From: an uncultured Prevotella sp.
Lineage (GTDB): Bacteria; Bacteroidota; Bacteroidia; Bacteroidales; Bacteroidaceae
Reading direction: 5' to 3'
DNA length: 42,046 nucleotides
Assembly: GCA_946405145.1 (NCBI GenBank)
Contig: CAMJGE010000017.1
Location: 1 to 42,046 of the forward strand
A model generated the notes under the pieces. The model was not told the origin of the DNA and made no database searches. It saw only the letters and a list, made by a program, of their open reading frames with translations. A program made the position numbers and the translations under genes. Position 1 is the first letter of the stretch; each line of letters opens with the position of its first letter. Below, piece by piece: positions 35,518 to 42,046 of the stretch.

Positions 35518-36693
35518 TTAAAAACCACCCTCCCAGATGACATCGTCGTAGTCCTCGACAGTGGGGATGAACAGACTGCCAGAGGTGGGCAGGGGCTCGT
35601 CTGGCTTCTCGGGATCGTCAGGATCGACAGGCTTGGGGGGATCGGGCTCCTCCACCTCTCCACAATCGATGGTGAGGGTGATGACGCCACCTTGCGTCTG
35701 CTCCTGAAGCTGATCAGTGACCTCGACGGCAAAGGTCTTCACGGCTCCGTTGTCGAAGACGAGATCGAAGAGGAGATGGTTGGACAAGTCGCTCCTTCCG
35801 TCGCAGAGGCCAAAGGTGTTGAACTTCCCACCGATGATGTCGCACTTCTTACCATCATACTCCTTGTCGTGTTCCATGGTGGTGGTGAGATAGACGACGG
35901 TGGGGGTGGAATTGGTGAGACCTGTCATCAAATCCTTGGCACTGGCCATGCCTGAGATGGCACCGTTGCCATTAACATCCTTGATGCGTCCGTCGTTGTT
36001 GAGTAACACGATCTGGATCAGATATGTATAGACCACAGGACGCAGACTGCTCTTGATCACCTTGCTATAGGTGTTCGTCTTTTCATCGTAGATGTAGTCG
36101 CTCGGATTGTTGGAGATATATACTTCTTTGGTGTAGGCCGAATAGAATACTTCTGGCTGATTCTTTATGCCGATGATACCATCTGTCTCAATTAGCTCAT
36201 CAGCATCAATCAGACTCAAGACAGCACGCGTCAGTCCTTTTGTCCCTGTGGTGGTGGCTATCACTGCATCTTTATCCTCCTGGATCACCACGACCTGGGA
36301 ACCATCTTCCGACTCAATCTCACTCCAAAACAGGAGGTCGTAATAGCCAAAGTGGAAGCGGCTCTGGAAACTGGTGCCAATGATAGAGAAGGCTTCTACA
36401 TCTGTATGGGGTGCTTCAGGATTCTCGCCGTTGTAGTAACGGCGTACTTGGAATTCGTTTGGCGCCTCGAAAGTTGGAGTCTCCCACGTGGGATCAAGTG
36501 GGGTGTCCCATCCGAAATCCCAGTCGGTGGATACTTCAGTCTCTATCGCCATCTCCAGCTCCATCTGTATGGTGGGCTCCTCTTTCAGGGGCGTCACATC
36601 AGGCGACGACTCTGAGCAACATGAAACCAGTTGCAGAGAGAGAAACATTACTATTGTATGGGCGATAAGCGCAAAGTATAGTTTCTTTTCCAT
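35518..36693 (-). CDS. DUF5119-like lipoprotein, first gene of the pilus operon
   Basis: The 391-residue protein has a signal peptide and lipobox (LVSC or VSCC, about residue 20), no TR cleavage motif, and no fimbrillin core. The middle (RRYYNGENPEAPHTDVEAFSI, FHFGYYDLLFWSEIE) recalls DUF5119 proteins of Bacteroidetes surface-structure clusters; this is from memory. A Pro/Asp-rich linker (about 348-370) precedes a short tail. The ATG at 36693 is chosen because the -7 box (36734-36742) overlaps the longer frame. Lacking the maturation site, it may be the membrane anchor of the pilus, as FimB/Mfa2 are in Porphyromonas; this is inference. Confidence 0.65.
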   Translation of the reverse strand: MEKKLYFALIAHTIVMFLSLQLVSCCSESSPDVTPLKEEPTIQMELEMAIETEVSTDWDFGWDTPLDPTWETPTFEAPNEFQVRRYYNGENPEAPHTDVEAFSIIGTSFQSRFHFGYYDLLFWSEIESEDGSQVVVIQEDKDAVIATTTGTKGLTRAVLSLIDADELIETDGIIGIKNQPEVFYSAYTKEVYISNNPSDYIYDEKTNTYSKVIKSSLRPVVYTYLIQIVLLNNDGRIKDVNGNGAISGMASAKDLMTGLTNSTPTVVYLTTTMEHDKEYDGKKCDIIGGKFNTFGLCDGRSDLSNHLLFDLVFDNGAVKTFAVEVTDQLQEQTQGGVITLTIDCGEVEEPDPPKPVDPDDPEKPDEPLPTSGSLFIPTVEDYDDVIWEGGF

Positions 36694-36733
36694 GTTTACT
36701 ATATTAGTAATCATTCCTATCATCTTTTCAATT

Positions 36734-36742
36734 GCAAAAATA
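36734..36742 (-). promoter_or_regulatory. -7 box of the pilus operon
   Basis: The complement reads TATTTTTGC, matching TAnnTTTGC, about 40 bp before the ATG at 36693. The -33 region has no TTTG at the right distance, which fits a promoter that needs an activator. Operator-like repeats lie directly upstream. No other -7 box was noticed in the short gaps of the nine-gene operon. Confidence 0.65.
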
Positions 36743-36763
36743 GAAAGAAATATGAGATAAGGG

Positions 36764-36813
36764 TTTGCAAATGGTAACAAATGACTAACGTTTTGCAAAT
36801 TGTTAGTCGATTG
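36764..36813. promoter_or_regulatory. Predicted operator of the Kelch-AraC regulator at the pilus promoter
   Basis: Positions 36783-36813 match 38613-38643 with two differences in 31. Arms GACTAAC and GTTAGTC flank a centre containing TTTGCAAA. A partial extra site, TTTGCAAATGGTAA, lies at 36764-36777, 28 bp from the equivalent part of the main site and next to the -33 region. The main site ends 40 bp upstream of the -7 box. Confidence 0.65.
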
Positions 36814-38550
36814 CTATTCTTCTGTTTTTGTCTGGGAAGATTGCTGTTTTTTCCAATCGCCTGGCGTCTGACCTGTTAAAGCCCTGAATGTACGGAAGAA
36901 AGAGGTGTCATTCGCAAAGCCGGAATCGATACCAATGGCGTTTGCTTTCTGATCGGGGTATTTCAGCATCAGTTGCTTGGCGTATTCGATGCGATAGCCA
37001 TTAACATACTGTGTGAAGTTGCAGCCTTTGATGAGGTTTACGCATGCAGAGATGTTGTTTCGATGCGTACCTATTTGTTTGGCTAAGGCTGATACCGTGA
37101 GATCGCTGTTGAGGAACTGCTTTTCTTCAACTACCAGATGGTGGATGCGTTGCATGAGTTCTGCATTGGCAGCTTCCTTGGGGTCAGGTGTCTTAGGCGT
37201 TTCGTCCTCTTTCTCAACCGTCTGCTCCTGCTTGGGCTGTCTGTAAAAGAGGTAGATACAGATAATGGCAACTGCCAACAAGAGGATGCTGCCTAACAAC
37301 CAGGGGACTGGACTGAGGAATGAGGTGGCAACGAACTCGTCACTACCGAAATGGAATAGGAATACGTGAGCCAGTGGGTAGAAATTGTGGCTGGGATTCT
37401 CTTTCTTCCCAGTGCCGCCCGTCAACAGCAGATTGCCTTGAGGGGTGATCAGTGGTGAGGCATCGACAAACTCTGGGATTGGGTCGGTATAATAGAGCGT
37501 GACGGGGCAGGGCTTGCCTTCTGCCATAGGACTATAGTCGATGCACAGGATGTATATATGGCTGCTGGTCTGATGAATGGAATCGTTGCCCATGATGTAT
37601 CCTTTCTGAGCCTTTCGATCCACAAGAATCTGGGAATAATAGATAATGGTGTTCTCCTGAAACTTCGTGGGGATGGGACCGGTGGTAGGTACTAATGAGA
37701 ACTTTATGCCATCGGCTTTGGCTATGGCCAACTGTCCCTCTTTGTTCTTCACAGGAAAGAGGTAGGAGTAGATGCCTTTTGCTTCGTCGCCGATAAAACT
37801 GTCGTCGTTGTGGATAGAGATGTGGAGATGGGTCGGTTTCCAGGTCTCGAAAAGTGGGTCGGTGAATGGTTCGCCTTTCAGGCGATCGACGATAATGGTG
37901 TCGAAATCATTGCCTTTATAACCCTGTCCGCCGAAGATGATCACATCATCAGGGGCGATACGGAACACGTTCGTTAAGGTGCGCTGTTGCGATACCTTTT
38001 TGACGTTGGTAAACGTTATGTCGCCATCGTAGATCTCAATGGCATCCTCGTGATACCAGTTGCCTGTAATCACCACCTTTCCATGATCCAATTCTACCTG
38101 GGTATGCGAGGCGCGCTTGGTGTCCAGACAGCCAAAACCGTCGAAGGTGTGGGTCTTCGGATCGTACATTTCCACCTCGTGACTCTGTCCGATGCCTAAG
38201 CCTCTCTCAAAACCACCACTCAGTAAGACCTTGCCTGATTTCAGGATCAGGGCCGAACCTGCATCGTGGGTATAGACCATATCCATCTGGTGCCAGGCGC
38301 CGTCCTTGAAATATTCTGCTGTGCGGGTGGGGACAAAACCTGAAGTGTGTCCACCAAAGACAGTAATCTCGCCGTTCACGCATAAAGTATGGTGGCCTGA
38401 ACGGGGTGTGTTCAGACTGGGTAATTGCTCATGAACGATCTTAACAGTCGGACAGACCGCTTGTTGCTGTCTGTCTGTGCTACCTTTCTGCGCCAACACG
38501 TTTAGTGGTGCAAAAAGACAGAGGAATGCGATGATGGCTATTCGGTTCAT
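36814..38550 (-). CDS. Membrane-spanning Kelch-propeller AraC-family transcription regulator
   Basis: The 578-residue protein has a signal peptide (1-20, cleavage after VLAQ), a periplasmic Kelch-type propeller (about 40-400; repeated GHHTLCVNGEITVFGGH, AGSALILKSGKVLLSGGF, DDVIIFGGQGY, GNLLLTGGTG), one transmembrane helix (about 414-436), an acidic linker and a C-terminal AraC DNA-binding domain (about 480-570; DLTVSALAKQIGTHRNNIS, then SGFANDTSFFRTFRALTGQTPGDW). It resembles a hybrid two-component sensor without kinase and receiver: the signal would pass directly through one membrane helix. It lies directly upstream of the pilus operon in the same direction, and shared palindromes stand before both promoters, so activation of the pilus genes and autoregulation are likely. 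The ligand is unknown. Confidence 0.88.
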   Translation of the reverse strand: MNRIAIIAFLCLFAPLNVLAQKGSTDRQQQAVCPTVKIVHEQLPSLNTPRSGHHTLCVNGEITVFGGHTSGFVPTRTAEYFKDGAWHQMDMVYTHDAGSALILKSGKVLLSGGFERGLGIGQSHEVEMYDPKTHTFDGFGCLDTKRASHTQVELDHGKVVITGNWYHEDAIEIYDGDITFTNVKKVSQQRTLTNVFRIAPDDVIIFGGQGYKGNDFDTIIVDRLKGEPFTDPLFETWKPTHLHISIHNDDSFIGDEAKGIYSYLFPVKNKEGQLAIAKADGIKFSLVPTTGPIPTKFQENTIIYYSQILVDRKAQKGYIMGNDSIHQTSSHIYILCIDYSPMAEGKPCPVTLYYTDPIPEFVDASPLITPQGNLLLTGGTGKKENPSHNFYPLAHVFLFHFGSDEFVATSFLSPVPWLLGSILLLAVAIICIYLFYRQPKQEQTVEKEDETPKTPDPKEAANAELMQRIHHLVVEEKQFLNSDLTVSALAKQIGTHRNNISACVNLIKGCNFTQYVNGYRIEYAKQLMLKYPDQKANAIGIDSGFANDTSFFRTFRALTGQTPGDWKKQQSSQTKTEE

Positions 38551-38562
38551 TCTTTGTTGGCT

Positions 38563-38571
38563 GCAAAGGTA
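38563..38571 (-). promoter_or_regulatory. -7 box of the Kelch-AraC gene
   Basis: The complement reads TACCTTTGC, a perfect TAnnTTTGC, 12 bp from the ATG at 38550. The expected transcript has a very short leader. The -33 position has no TTTG, as at the pilus promoter. Confidence 0.65.
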
Positions 38572-38608
38572 CTAAAAAGCAAAGGATGGAACAGTCATTG
38601 CGTAAAGG

Positions 38609-38642
38609 AATCGACTAACAATTTGCAAATTGTTAGTCGATT
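38609..38642. promoter_or_regulatory. 34-bp perfect palindrome, predicted operator upstream of the Kelch-AraC gene
   Basis: A perfect palindrome without central mismatch: arms AATCGACTAACAATTTG and complement. Its end common to both copies lies 41 bp upstream of the -7 box, against 40 bp for the copy at the pilus promoter. It also follows the argC stop by 6 bp, so it could fold as a hairpin in the argC transcript, but no T-run follows. Confidence 0.7.
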
Positions 38643-38648
38643 GGTTGT

Positions 38649-39614
38649 TTAAAAAGCGGATGCTTTCAGACGAAGACCAGTCGTTTCATCGAGACCAAAC
38701 ATGAGGTTCATGTTCTGGACTGCCTGACCTACGGCACCCTTCAACAAGTTGTCGATACAGGAGGTGATCAGCAGTTTGTTGCCATACTTCTCGACATGTA
38801 CCAGCGCCTTGTTGGTATTCACCACCTGCTTCAGATCTATTGGCTTGTCGCAATAGTGGGTGAAGGCTGCTCCCTCGTAGAAGTCCTTATAGACCTCAAT
38901 CACATCCTCTACAGGGGCTGGTGTCTTGACAACGGCGGTACAGAAGATGCCACGGGCAAAGTCACCACGATAGGGGATGAAGTCGATGTCGGCATCAAGA
39001 TAACCCTGTACCTGTTTCAGCGACTGACGGATCTCAGCAATGTGCTGATGCTGGAAGGGCTTATAGATGCTCAGGTTGTTGTTGCGCCAGGAGAAGTGGG
39101 TGGTGGCGCCGGGTTTCTGACCGGCACCGGTGGAACCTGTGATAGCATTGACGGCGACATCCTCTTTCAGCAAGTTCAGATGGGCGGCGGGCAACAGTGC
39201 CACTTGGATACAGGTGGCAAAGCAGCCAGGGTTAGCCACATGCTGTGCTTTCTGGATCGCCTCCTTGTTGATCTCGGGCAGACCATAGACATAGTCGTGG
39301 TCGCCTTTGATGCGGAAGTCCTGTGCCAGGTCGATGATCTTGACGGTCTCAGGAATGGTGTGCTCCTTGAGGAAAGCCTCGCTCTTGCCGTGACCGAAGC
39401 AGAAGAAGACAACATCCACCTGGTCGAAAGGCATCTCATCGGTGAACTTCAGGTCTGTCTCACCGATCAGTCCTTCGTGGACATCGCTGACAAGATTGCC
39501 GGCATTGCTTTCTGAGTTGGCAAAGACAATCTCTGCCTCTGGATGGTTGAGCAACAGGCGGATCAGTTCTCCACCTGTATAGCCTGCTGCTCCAAGAATT
39601 CCAATTCTAATCAT
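38649..39614 (-). CDS. argC: N-acetyl/N-succinyl-gamma-glutamyl-phosphate reductase
   Basis: The 321-residue protein starts MIRIGILGAAGYTGGELIRLL, a Rossmann NADP motif. NPGCFATCIQVALLPA contains the catalytic Cys131. It reduces N-acyl-glutamyl phosphate to the semialdehyde, the step just before ArgD. The ATG at 39614 is chosen because the frame's extension to 39752 overlaps argG and precedes the Rossmann start. The gap to argG is 28 bp. It is the last gene of the right half of the split arginine block; directly after its stop begins the palindrome and the pilus island. Confidence 0.95.
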   Translation of the reverse strand: MIRIGILGAAGYTGGELIRLLLNHPEAEIVFANSESNAGNLVSDVHEGLIGETDLKFTDEMPFDQVDVVFFCFGHGKSEAFLKEHTIPETVKIIDLAQDFRIKGDHDYVYGLPEINKEAIQKAQHVANPGCFATCIQVALLPAAHLNLLKEDVAVNAITGSTGAGQKPGATTHFSWRNNNLSIYKPFQHQHIAEIRQSLKQVQGYLDADIDFIPYRGDFARGIFCTAVVKTPAPVEDVIEVYKDFYEGAAFTHYCDKPIDLKQVVNTNKALVHVEKYGNKLLITSCIDNLLKGAVGQAVQNMNLMFGLDETTGLRLKASAF

Positions 39615-39642
39615 ATAAGTCCTGTAGTCCGTTGCTAATATA

Positions 39643-40845
39643 TTATCTCTTCTCGTCCTTATGTATACCATAGTAAACGCGCAGTGGGGTAGAGCTGACC
39701 TTGATGAAGCCCTTTGCCTCGTCGGCGGTCCAACCTGTCTGCGTCTCACCATATTCGCCCAGCTTCGACTTGGTGAGGTCGTTGGCAGAGTCGATGCCTA
39801 CGGTCTCGAATCCGTAAGGACGGAGCTTCAGGATAGAAGTACCGGTGACGTTACGCTGTGAAGAGGTGAGCATCGCCTCGATATCGGGCATCACAGGCTC
39901 CAGGTACTGACTCTCGTGGAGGAACATGCCATACCAGTTGGCTACCTGATCCTTCCAATACTGCTGCCACTTGGAGAGGGTTGACTTCTCCAGCAGGCGG
40001 TGTGCCTCGATGATGAGTTTGGGGGCGGCGGCCTCGAAGCCTACACGACCCTTGATGCCGATGATCGTATCGCCTACGTTAGCGTCGCGACCGATGGCAT
40101 AACTGGCGCCAATCTCTTCAATCTTCTGGATGGCCTTCACCTTATCGTCGAACTGCTCACCATTGACAGCTACAATCTCACCCTTGTCGAAGGTAATCTT
40201 CAGGGTGGCCTCTTTCTCGGGAGCAGTGACATGTTTCAGATAGGCATCCTCGGGCAGTCCCTGGGTGGGATCCAAGAGCTCACCGCCACAGATGCTGGTA
40301 CCCCAGATACCTACGTTATAGCTGTATTTCAGTTTAGTGAAGTCTGCAAAGAATCCGTGCTCATTCAGATAGTCAACCTCTTCCTTACGGGTTAACTTCT
40401 TATCACGTGTCAGGGTGATAATCTCCACACCAGGAGCCATCACGAGGAAGGTCATATCGAAACGGATCTGATCGTTACCGGCACCTGTGGAGCCGTGGGC
40501 GATGGCATCGGCGCCTATCTCCTTGGCGTAGCGGGCAATGGCGATGGCCTGGAAGATACGTTCGCTCGATACAGAGATAGGGTAGCAGTTGTTACGGAGC
40601 ACATTACCGAAGATCATGTACTTCAGTGACTTCTCGTAATACTCGTGAGTGACATCAAGAGTCACATAGGCCTTTGCGCCCAACTTATAAGCGTTCTCCT
40701 CGTTTTTCTTCAACTGTTCCTCACTGAATCCGCCTGTATTGGCGCATGCAGCATATACATCCCAGCCATCCTGGGCCAACTTCATCACGGTGTAGCTGGT
40801 GTCAAGTCCACCAGAAAATGCTACTACAACTTTCTTATTTGCCAT
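39643..40845 (-). CDS. argG: Argininosuccinate synthase
   Basis: The 400-residue protein starts MANKKVVVAFSGGLDTSY with the ATP-pyrophosphatase loop (about 9-17). AHGSTGAGNDQIRFD and GIWGTSICGGELLDPTQGLPEDAY are further conserved segments. It joins citrulline and aspartate with ATP hydrolysis to AMP. Length is normal. It follows the GNAT gene across a 55-bp spacer filled with a purine-rich repeat, and precedes argC by 28 bp. Confidence 0.96.
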   Translation of the reverse strand: MANKKVVVAFSGGLDTSYTVMKLAQDGWDVYAACANTGGFSEEQLKKNEENAYKLGAKAYVTLDVTHEYYEKSLKYMIFGNVLRNNCYPISVSSERIFQAIAIARYAKEIGADAIAHGSTGAGNDQIRFDMTFLVMAPGVEIITLTRDKKLTRKEEVDYLNEHGFFADFTKLKYSYNVGIWGTSICGGELLDPTQGLPEDAYLKHVTAPEKEATLKITFDKGEIVAVNGEQFDDKVKAIQKIEEIGASYAIGRDANVGDTIIGIKGRVGFEAAAPKLIIEAHRLLEKSTLSKWQQYWKDQVANWYGMFLHESQYLEPVMPDIEAMLTSSQRNVTGTSILKLRPYGFETVGIDSANDLTKSKLGEYGETQTGWTADEAKGFIKVSSTPLRVYYGIHKDEKR

Positions 40846-40913
40846 ATCTATTTTACTTTTTTACCTTTTTACTTTTTTACCTTTTTACCCTTTTACCTTT
40901 TTACCCTTTTACC
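40846..40913 (-). repeat. Long purine-rich intergenic repeat before argG
   Basis: Leftward about nine units of GGTAAAAA, AGTAAAAA or GGGTAAAA type run from the last codons of the GNAT gene to just before the argG ATG. The GNAT stop TAA (40901-40903) and its final Val-Lys-Gly codons are part of the repeat. This is the longest of four such arrays in the arginine/proline block. Confidence 0.85.
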
Positions 40914-41515
40914 TCTCCATCTATGAGCCGGATGCGCTCAAGAACCTCATCGGGAATCTTGGCGGGCAGATGCTCTGTCGGGTCATAGAGCATGGCTGTG
41001 CAGATACAGTATTTACGACCTGTACGGTGCAATACATCCACATTTACACATCCTTCGCAGCCTTTCCAGAAAGCCTCGTCTTCAGTCAGGTCGGCGAAAG
41101 TGACGGGCTGGTAGCCCAGTGAGGTGTTCATAGCCATGACAGCGGCACCACTCGTCAGAGAGAATATCTTGGCATGTGGCCAGCGGGTGCGGGCGAGGGT
41201 GAAGGTCATGTCCTTGATTCGCTTCGCTACGTGATGACCACGGAAGTCAGGATGTACGATCAGACCAGAGGTGGTGACATATTGCTGATTCTCCCAAGTC
41301 TCGATATAACTGAAACCGGCAAAACGGCCATCCTTTGTCAGGGCGATGACCGCCTTGGCTTCCATCATCTTCTTGGCCAGATATTCGTGGGTTCTTTTTG
41401 CAATACCAGTGCCGCGTACTTTGGCTGCCTCAGCGATGGTATCTAGAATGGTATCCACATACACTTCGTGCTGCGGCCCTGCCACTAAGACTTCAATGTC
41501 TATTTCTTGTTCCAT
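40901..41515 (-). CDS. GNAT acyltransferase, probable N-succinylglutamate synthase
   Basis: The 204-residue GNAT protein has the CoA-binding segment VHPDFRGHHVAKRIKD (about 87-102) and a C-terminal part with CEGC and CIC cysteine pairs. In Bacteroides thetaiotaomicron a GNAT gene in the same arg cluster (BT3761, from memory) was shown genetically to supply N-succinylglutamate synthase activity, the first arginine step. Position between argR and argG and the succinyl-type ArgF' support the same role here. The last three residues come from the purine-rich repeat. Classical argA/argJ are not seen in the window. Confidence 0.75.
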   Translation of the reverse strand: MEQEIDIEVLVAGPQHEVYVDTILDTIAEAAKVRGTGIAKRTHEYLAKKMMEAKAVIALTKDGRFAGFSYIETWENQQYVTTSGLIVHPDFRGHHVAKRIKDMTFTLARTRWPHAKIFSLTSGAAVMAMNTSLGYQPVTFADLTEDEAFWKGCEGCVNVDVLHRTGRKYCICTAMLYDPTEHLPAKIPDEVLERIRLIDGEVKG

Positions 41516-41540
41516 AATGATTATTATCAGAAAATCGTCT

Positions 41541-42017
41541 TTACTTCATGTTTGGTACTACATCGCTCAGTGCATCGATGACCTCTTGGTGCTTGATGCC
41601 TTCCTTAATAACGATGAAGATCGTGTCGTCACCAGCGATTGTACCTAATATCTCGGGGATATCACTGTTGTCGATGTTCCATGCGATGGAACTGGCATAG
41701 CCGGGACGTGTCTTGATGATTCCTAAATTACCGGAGAAGTTGATGCTGATAAAGCCTGGCACCTTCAGCATCTCACGGATGCTGTTGGGCGTGCTCACAC
41801 GCTTATACATCGTCTCGTTAGGTAATACATACACGTAATTGCCGCTCATCGAGGCGGCTTTAGCCACTTTCAATTGCTTTAAGTCGCGACTCAGGGTGGC
41901 CTGGGTCAGCTTGAAACCTTCTTTCTGCAAGGCGGTCAGTAACTCGTCCTGACTTCCCAGCTGCTGGCTTGAGATGATAAGTCTCAGCGCTTCTAATCTA
42001 TTGTTTTTAACTTTCAT
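41541..42017 (-). CDS. argR: Arginine repressor
   Basis: The 158-residue protein has an N-terminal winged helix (about 1-65; RLEALRLIISSQQLGSQDELLTALQKEG, recognition helix TQATLSRDLKQL at 38-49) and a C-terminal arginine-binding and hexamer domain with the signature ILGTIAGDDTIFIVI (123-137). It senses arginine and controls arginine genes. It is the first gene of the right half of the block, 25 bp before the GNAT gene. Only 29 bp of upstream sequence are in the window; they contain TTTATTCA, the complement of a TGAATAAA half-site also found at argD. Confidence 0.95.
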   Translation of the reverse strand: MKVKNNRLEALRLIISSQQLGSQDELLTALQKEGFKLTQATLSRDLKQLKVAKAASMSGNYVYVLPNETMYKRVSTPNSIREMLKVPGFISINFSGNLGIIKTRPGYASSIAWNIDNSDIPEILGTIAGDDTIFIVIKEGIKHQEVIDALSDVVPNMK

Positions 42018-42046
42018 GCAGTATATTTATTCAAAAGTCGGGTGCA

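Noticed and set aside
38609..38642. Palindrome as a simple terminator for argC
   Set aside because: It would fold well but no T-run follows on the leftward strand, and a near copy stands at the same distance before another promoter. Operator function explains both copies better.
38796..39515. 239-codon rightward frame opposite argC
   Set aside because: Antisense to argC, no conserved pattern and no promoter seen.
39615..39752. Extended N terminus of argC
   Set aside because: It overlaps argG in another frame and precedes the MIRIGILGAAGYTGG start typical of ArgC.

Overview
The window looks like a chromosome segment of a Bacteroidales bacterium, most likely Prevotella or a close relative. 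The evidence is SusC/SusD outer-membrane pairs, FimA/Mfa-type fimbrillin lipoproteins, an arginine pathway with N-succinylornithine carbamoyltransferase, promoters with the Bacteroidetes -7 box TAnnTTTG, and no consistent Shine-Dalgarno sequences. I saw no tRNA, rRNA, CRISPR array or recognisable insertion sequence.

Region 1 (1-12 kb). The left edge cuts a second SusC-like gene just after its start; its leader is nearly identical to that of the complete SusC gene ending at 8500. Between them lie an ATPase remnant, an AAA_14/DUF4143-type ATPase whose promoter sits inside tandem repeats, a Fic-family protein whose catalytic His is replaced by Gln, and a SusD-SusC pair without glycoside hydrolases. 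A lipoprotein tyrosine phosphatase, a threonine aldolase and a divergent DUF3089 hydrolase follow.

Region 2 (12-19.3 kb and 38.6-42 kb) is a leftward arginine/proline biosynthesis block: argR, a GNAT acyltransferase (probable N-succinylglutamate synthase), argG and argC on the right; argD, proC, an XRE-cupin regulator, an acyl-CoA synthetase, proB, proA and argF' on the left. To my knowledge argC and argD are adjacent in relatives. Here about 19.4 kb separates them. Four spacers of this block carry purine-rich GGTAAAAA-type repeats.

Region 3 (19.3-38.6 kb) fills that gap. It holds a second ATPase preceded by four 22-bp repeats, a leftward operon of nine lipoprotein genes (20.9-36.7 kb), and upstream of it a membrane-spanning regulator: periplasmic Kelch propeller, one membrane helix, cytoplasmic AraC domain. 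Eight of the nine lipoproteins are fimbrillin-like; four contain two fimbrillin modules in tandem and the last carries a C-terminal beta-helix. All eight have a Thr-Arg motif 31-40 residues after the lipidated Cys, as expected for type V pilins matured by an Arg-specific protease. Near-identical palindromes lie 40 and 41 bp upstream of the -7 boxes of the regulator gene and of the pilus operon, which suggests that the Kelch-AraC protein controls both. This self-contained sensor-plus-pilus island inside an arginine operon is the most interesting part of the window.
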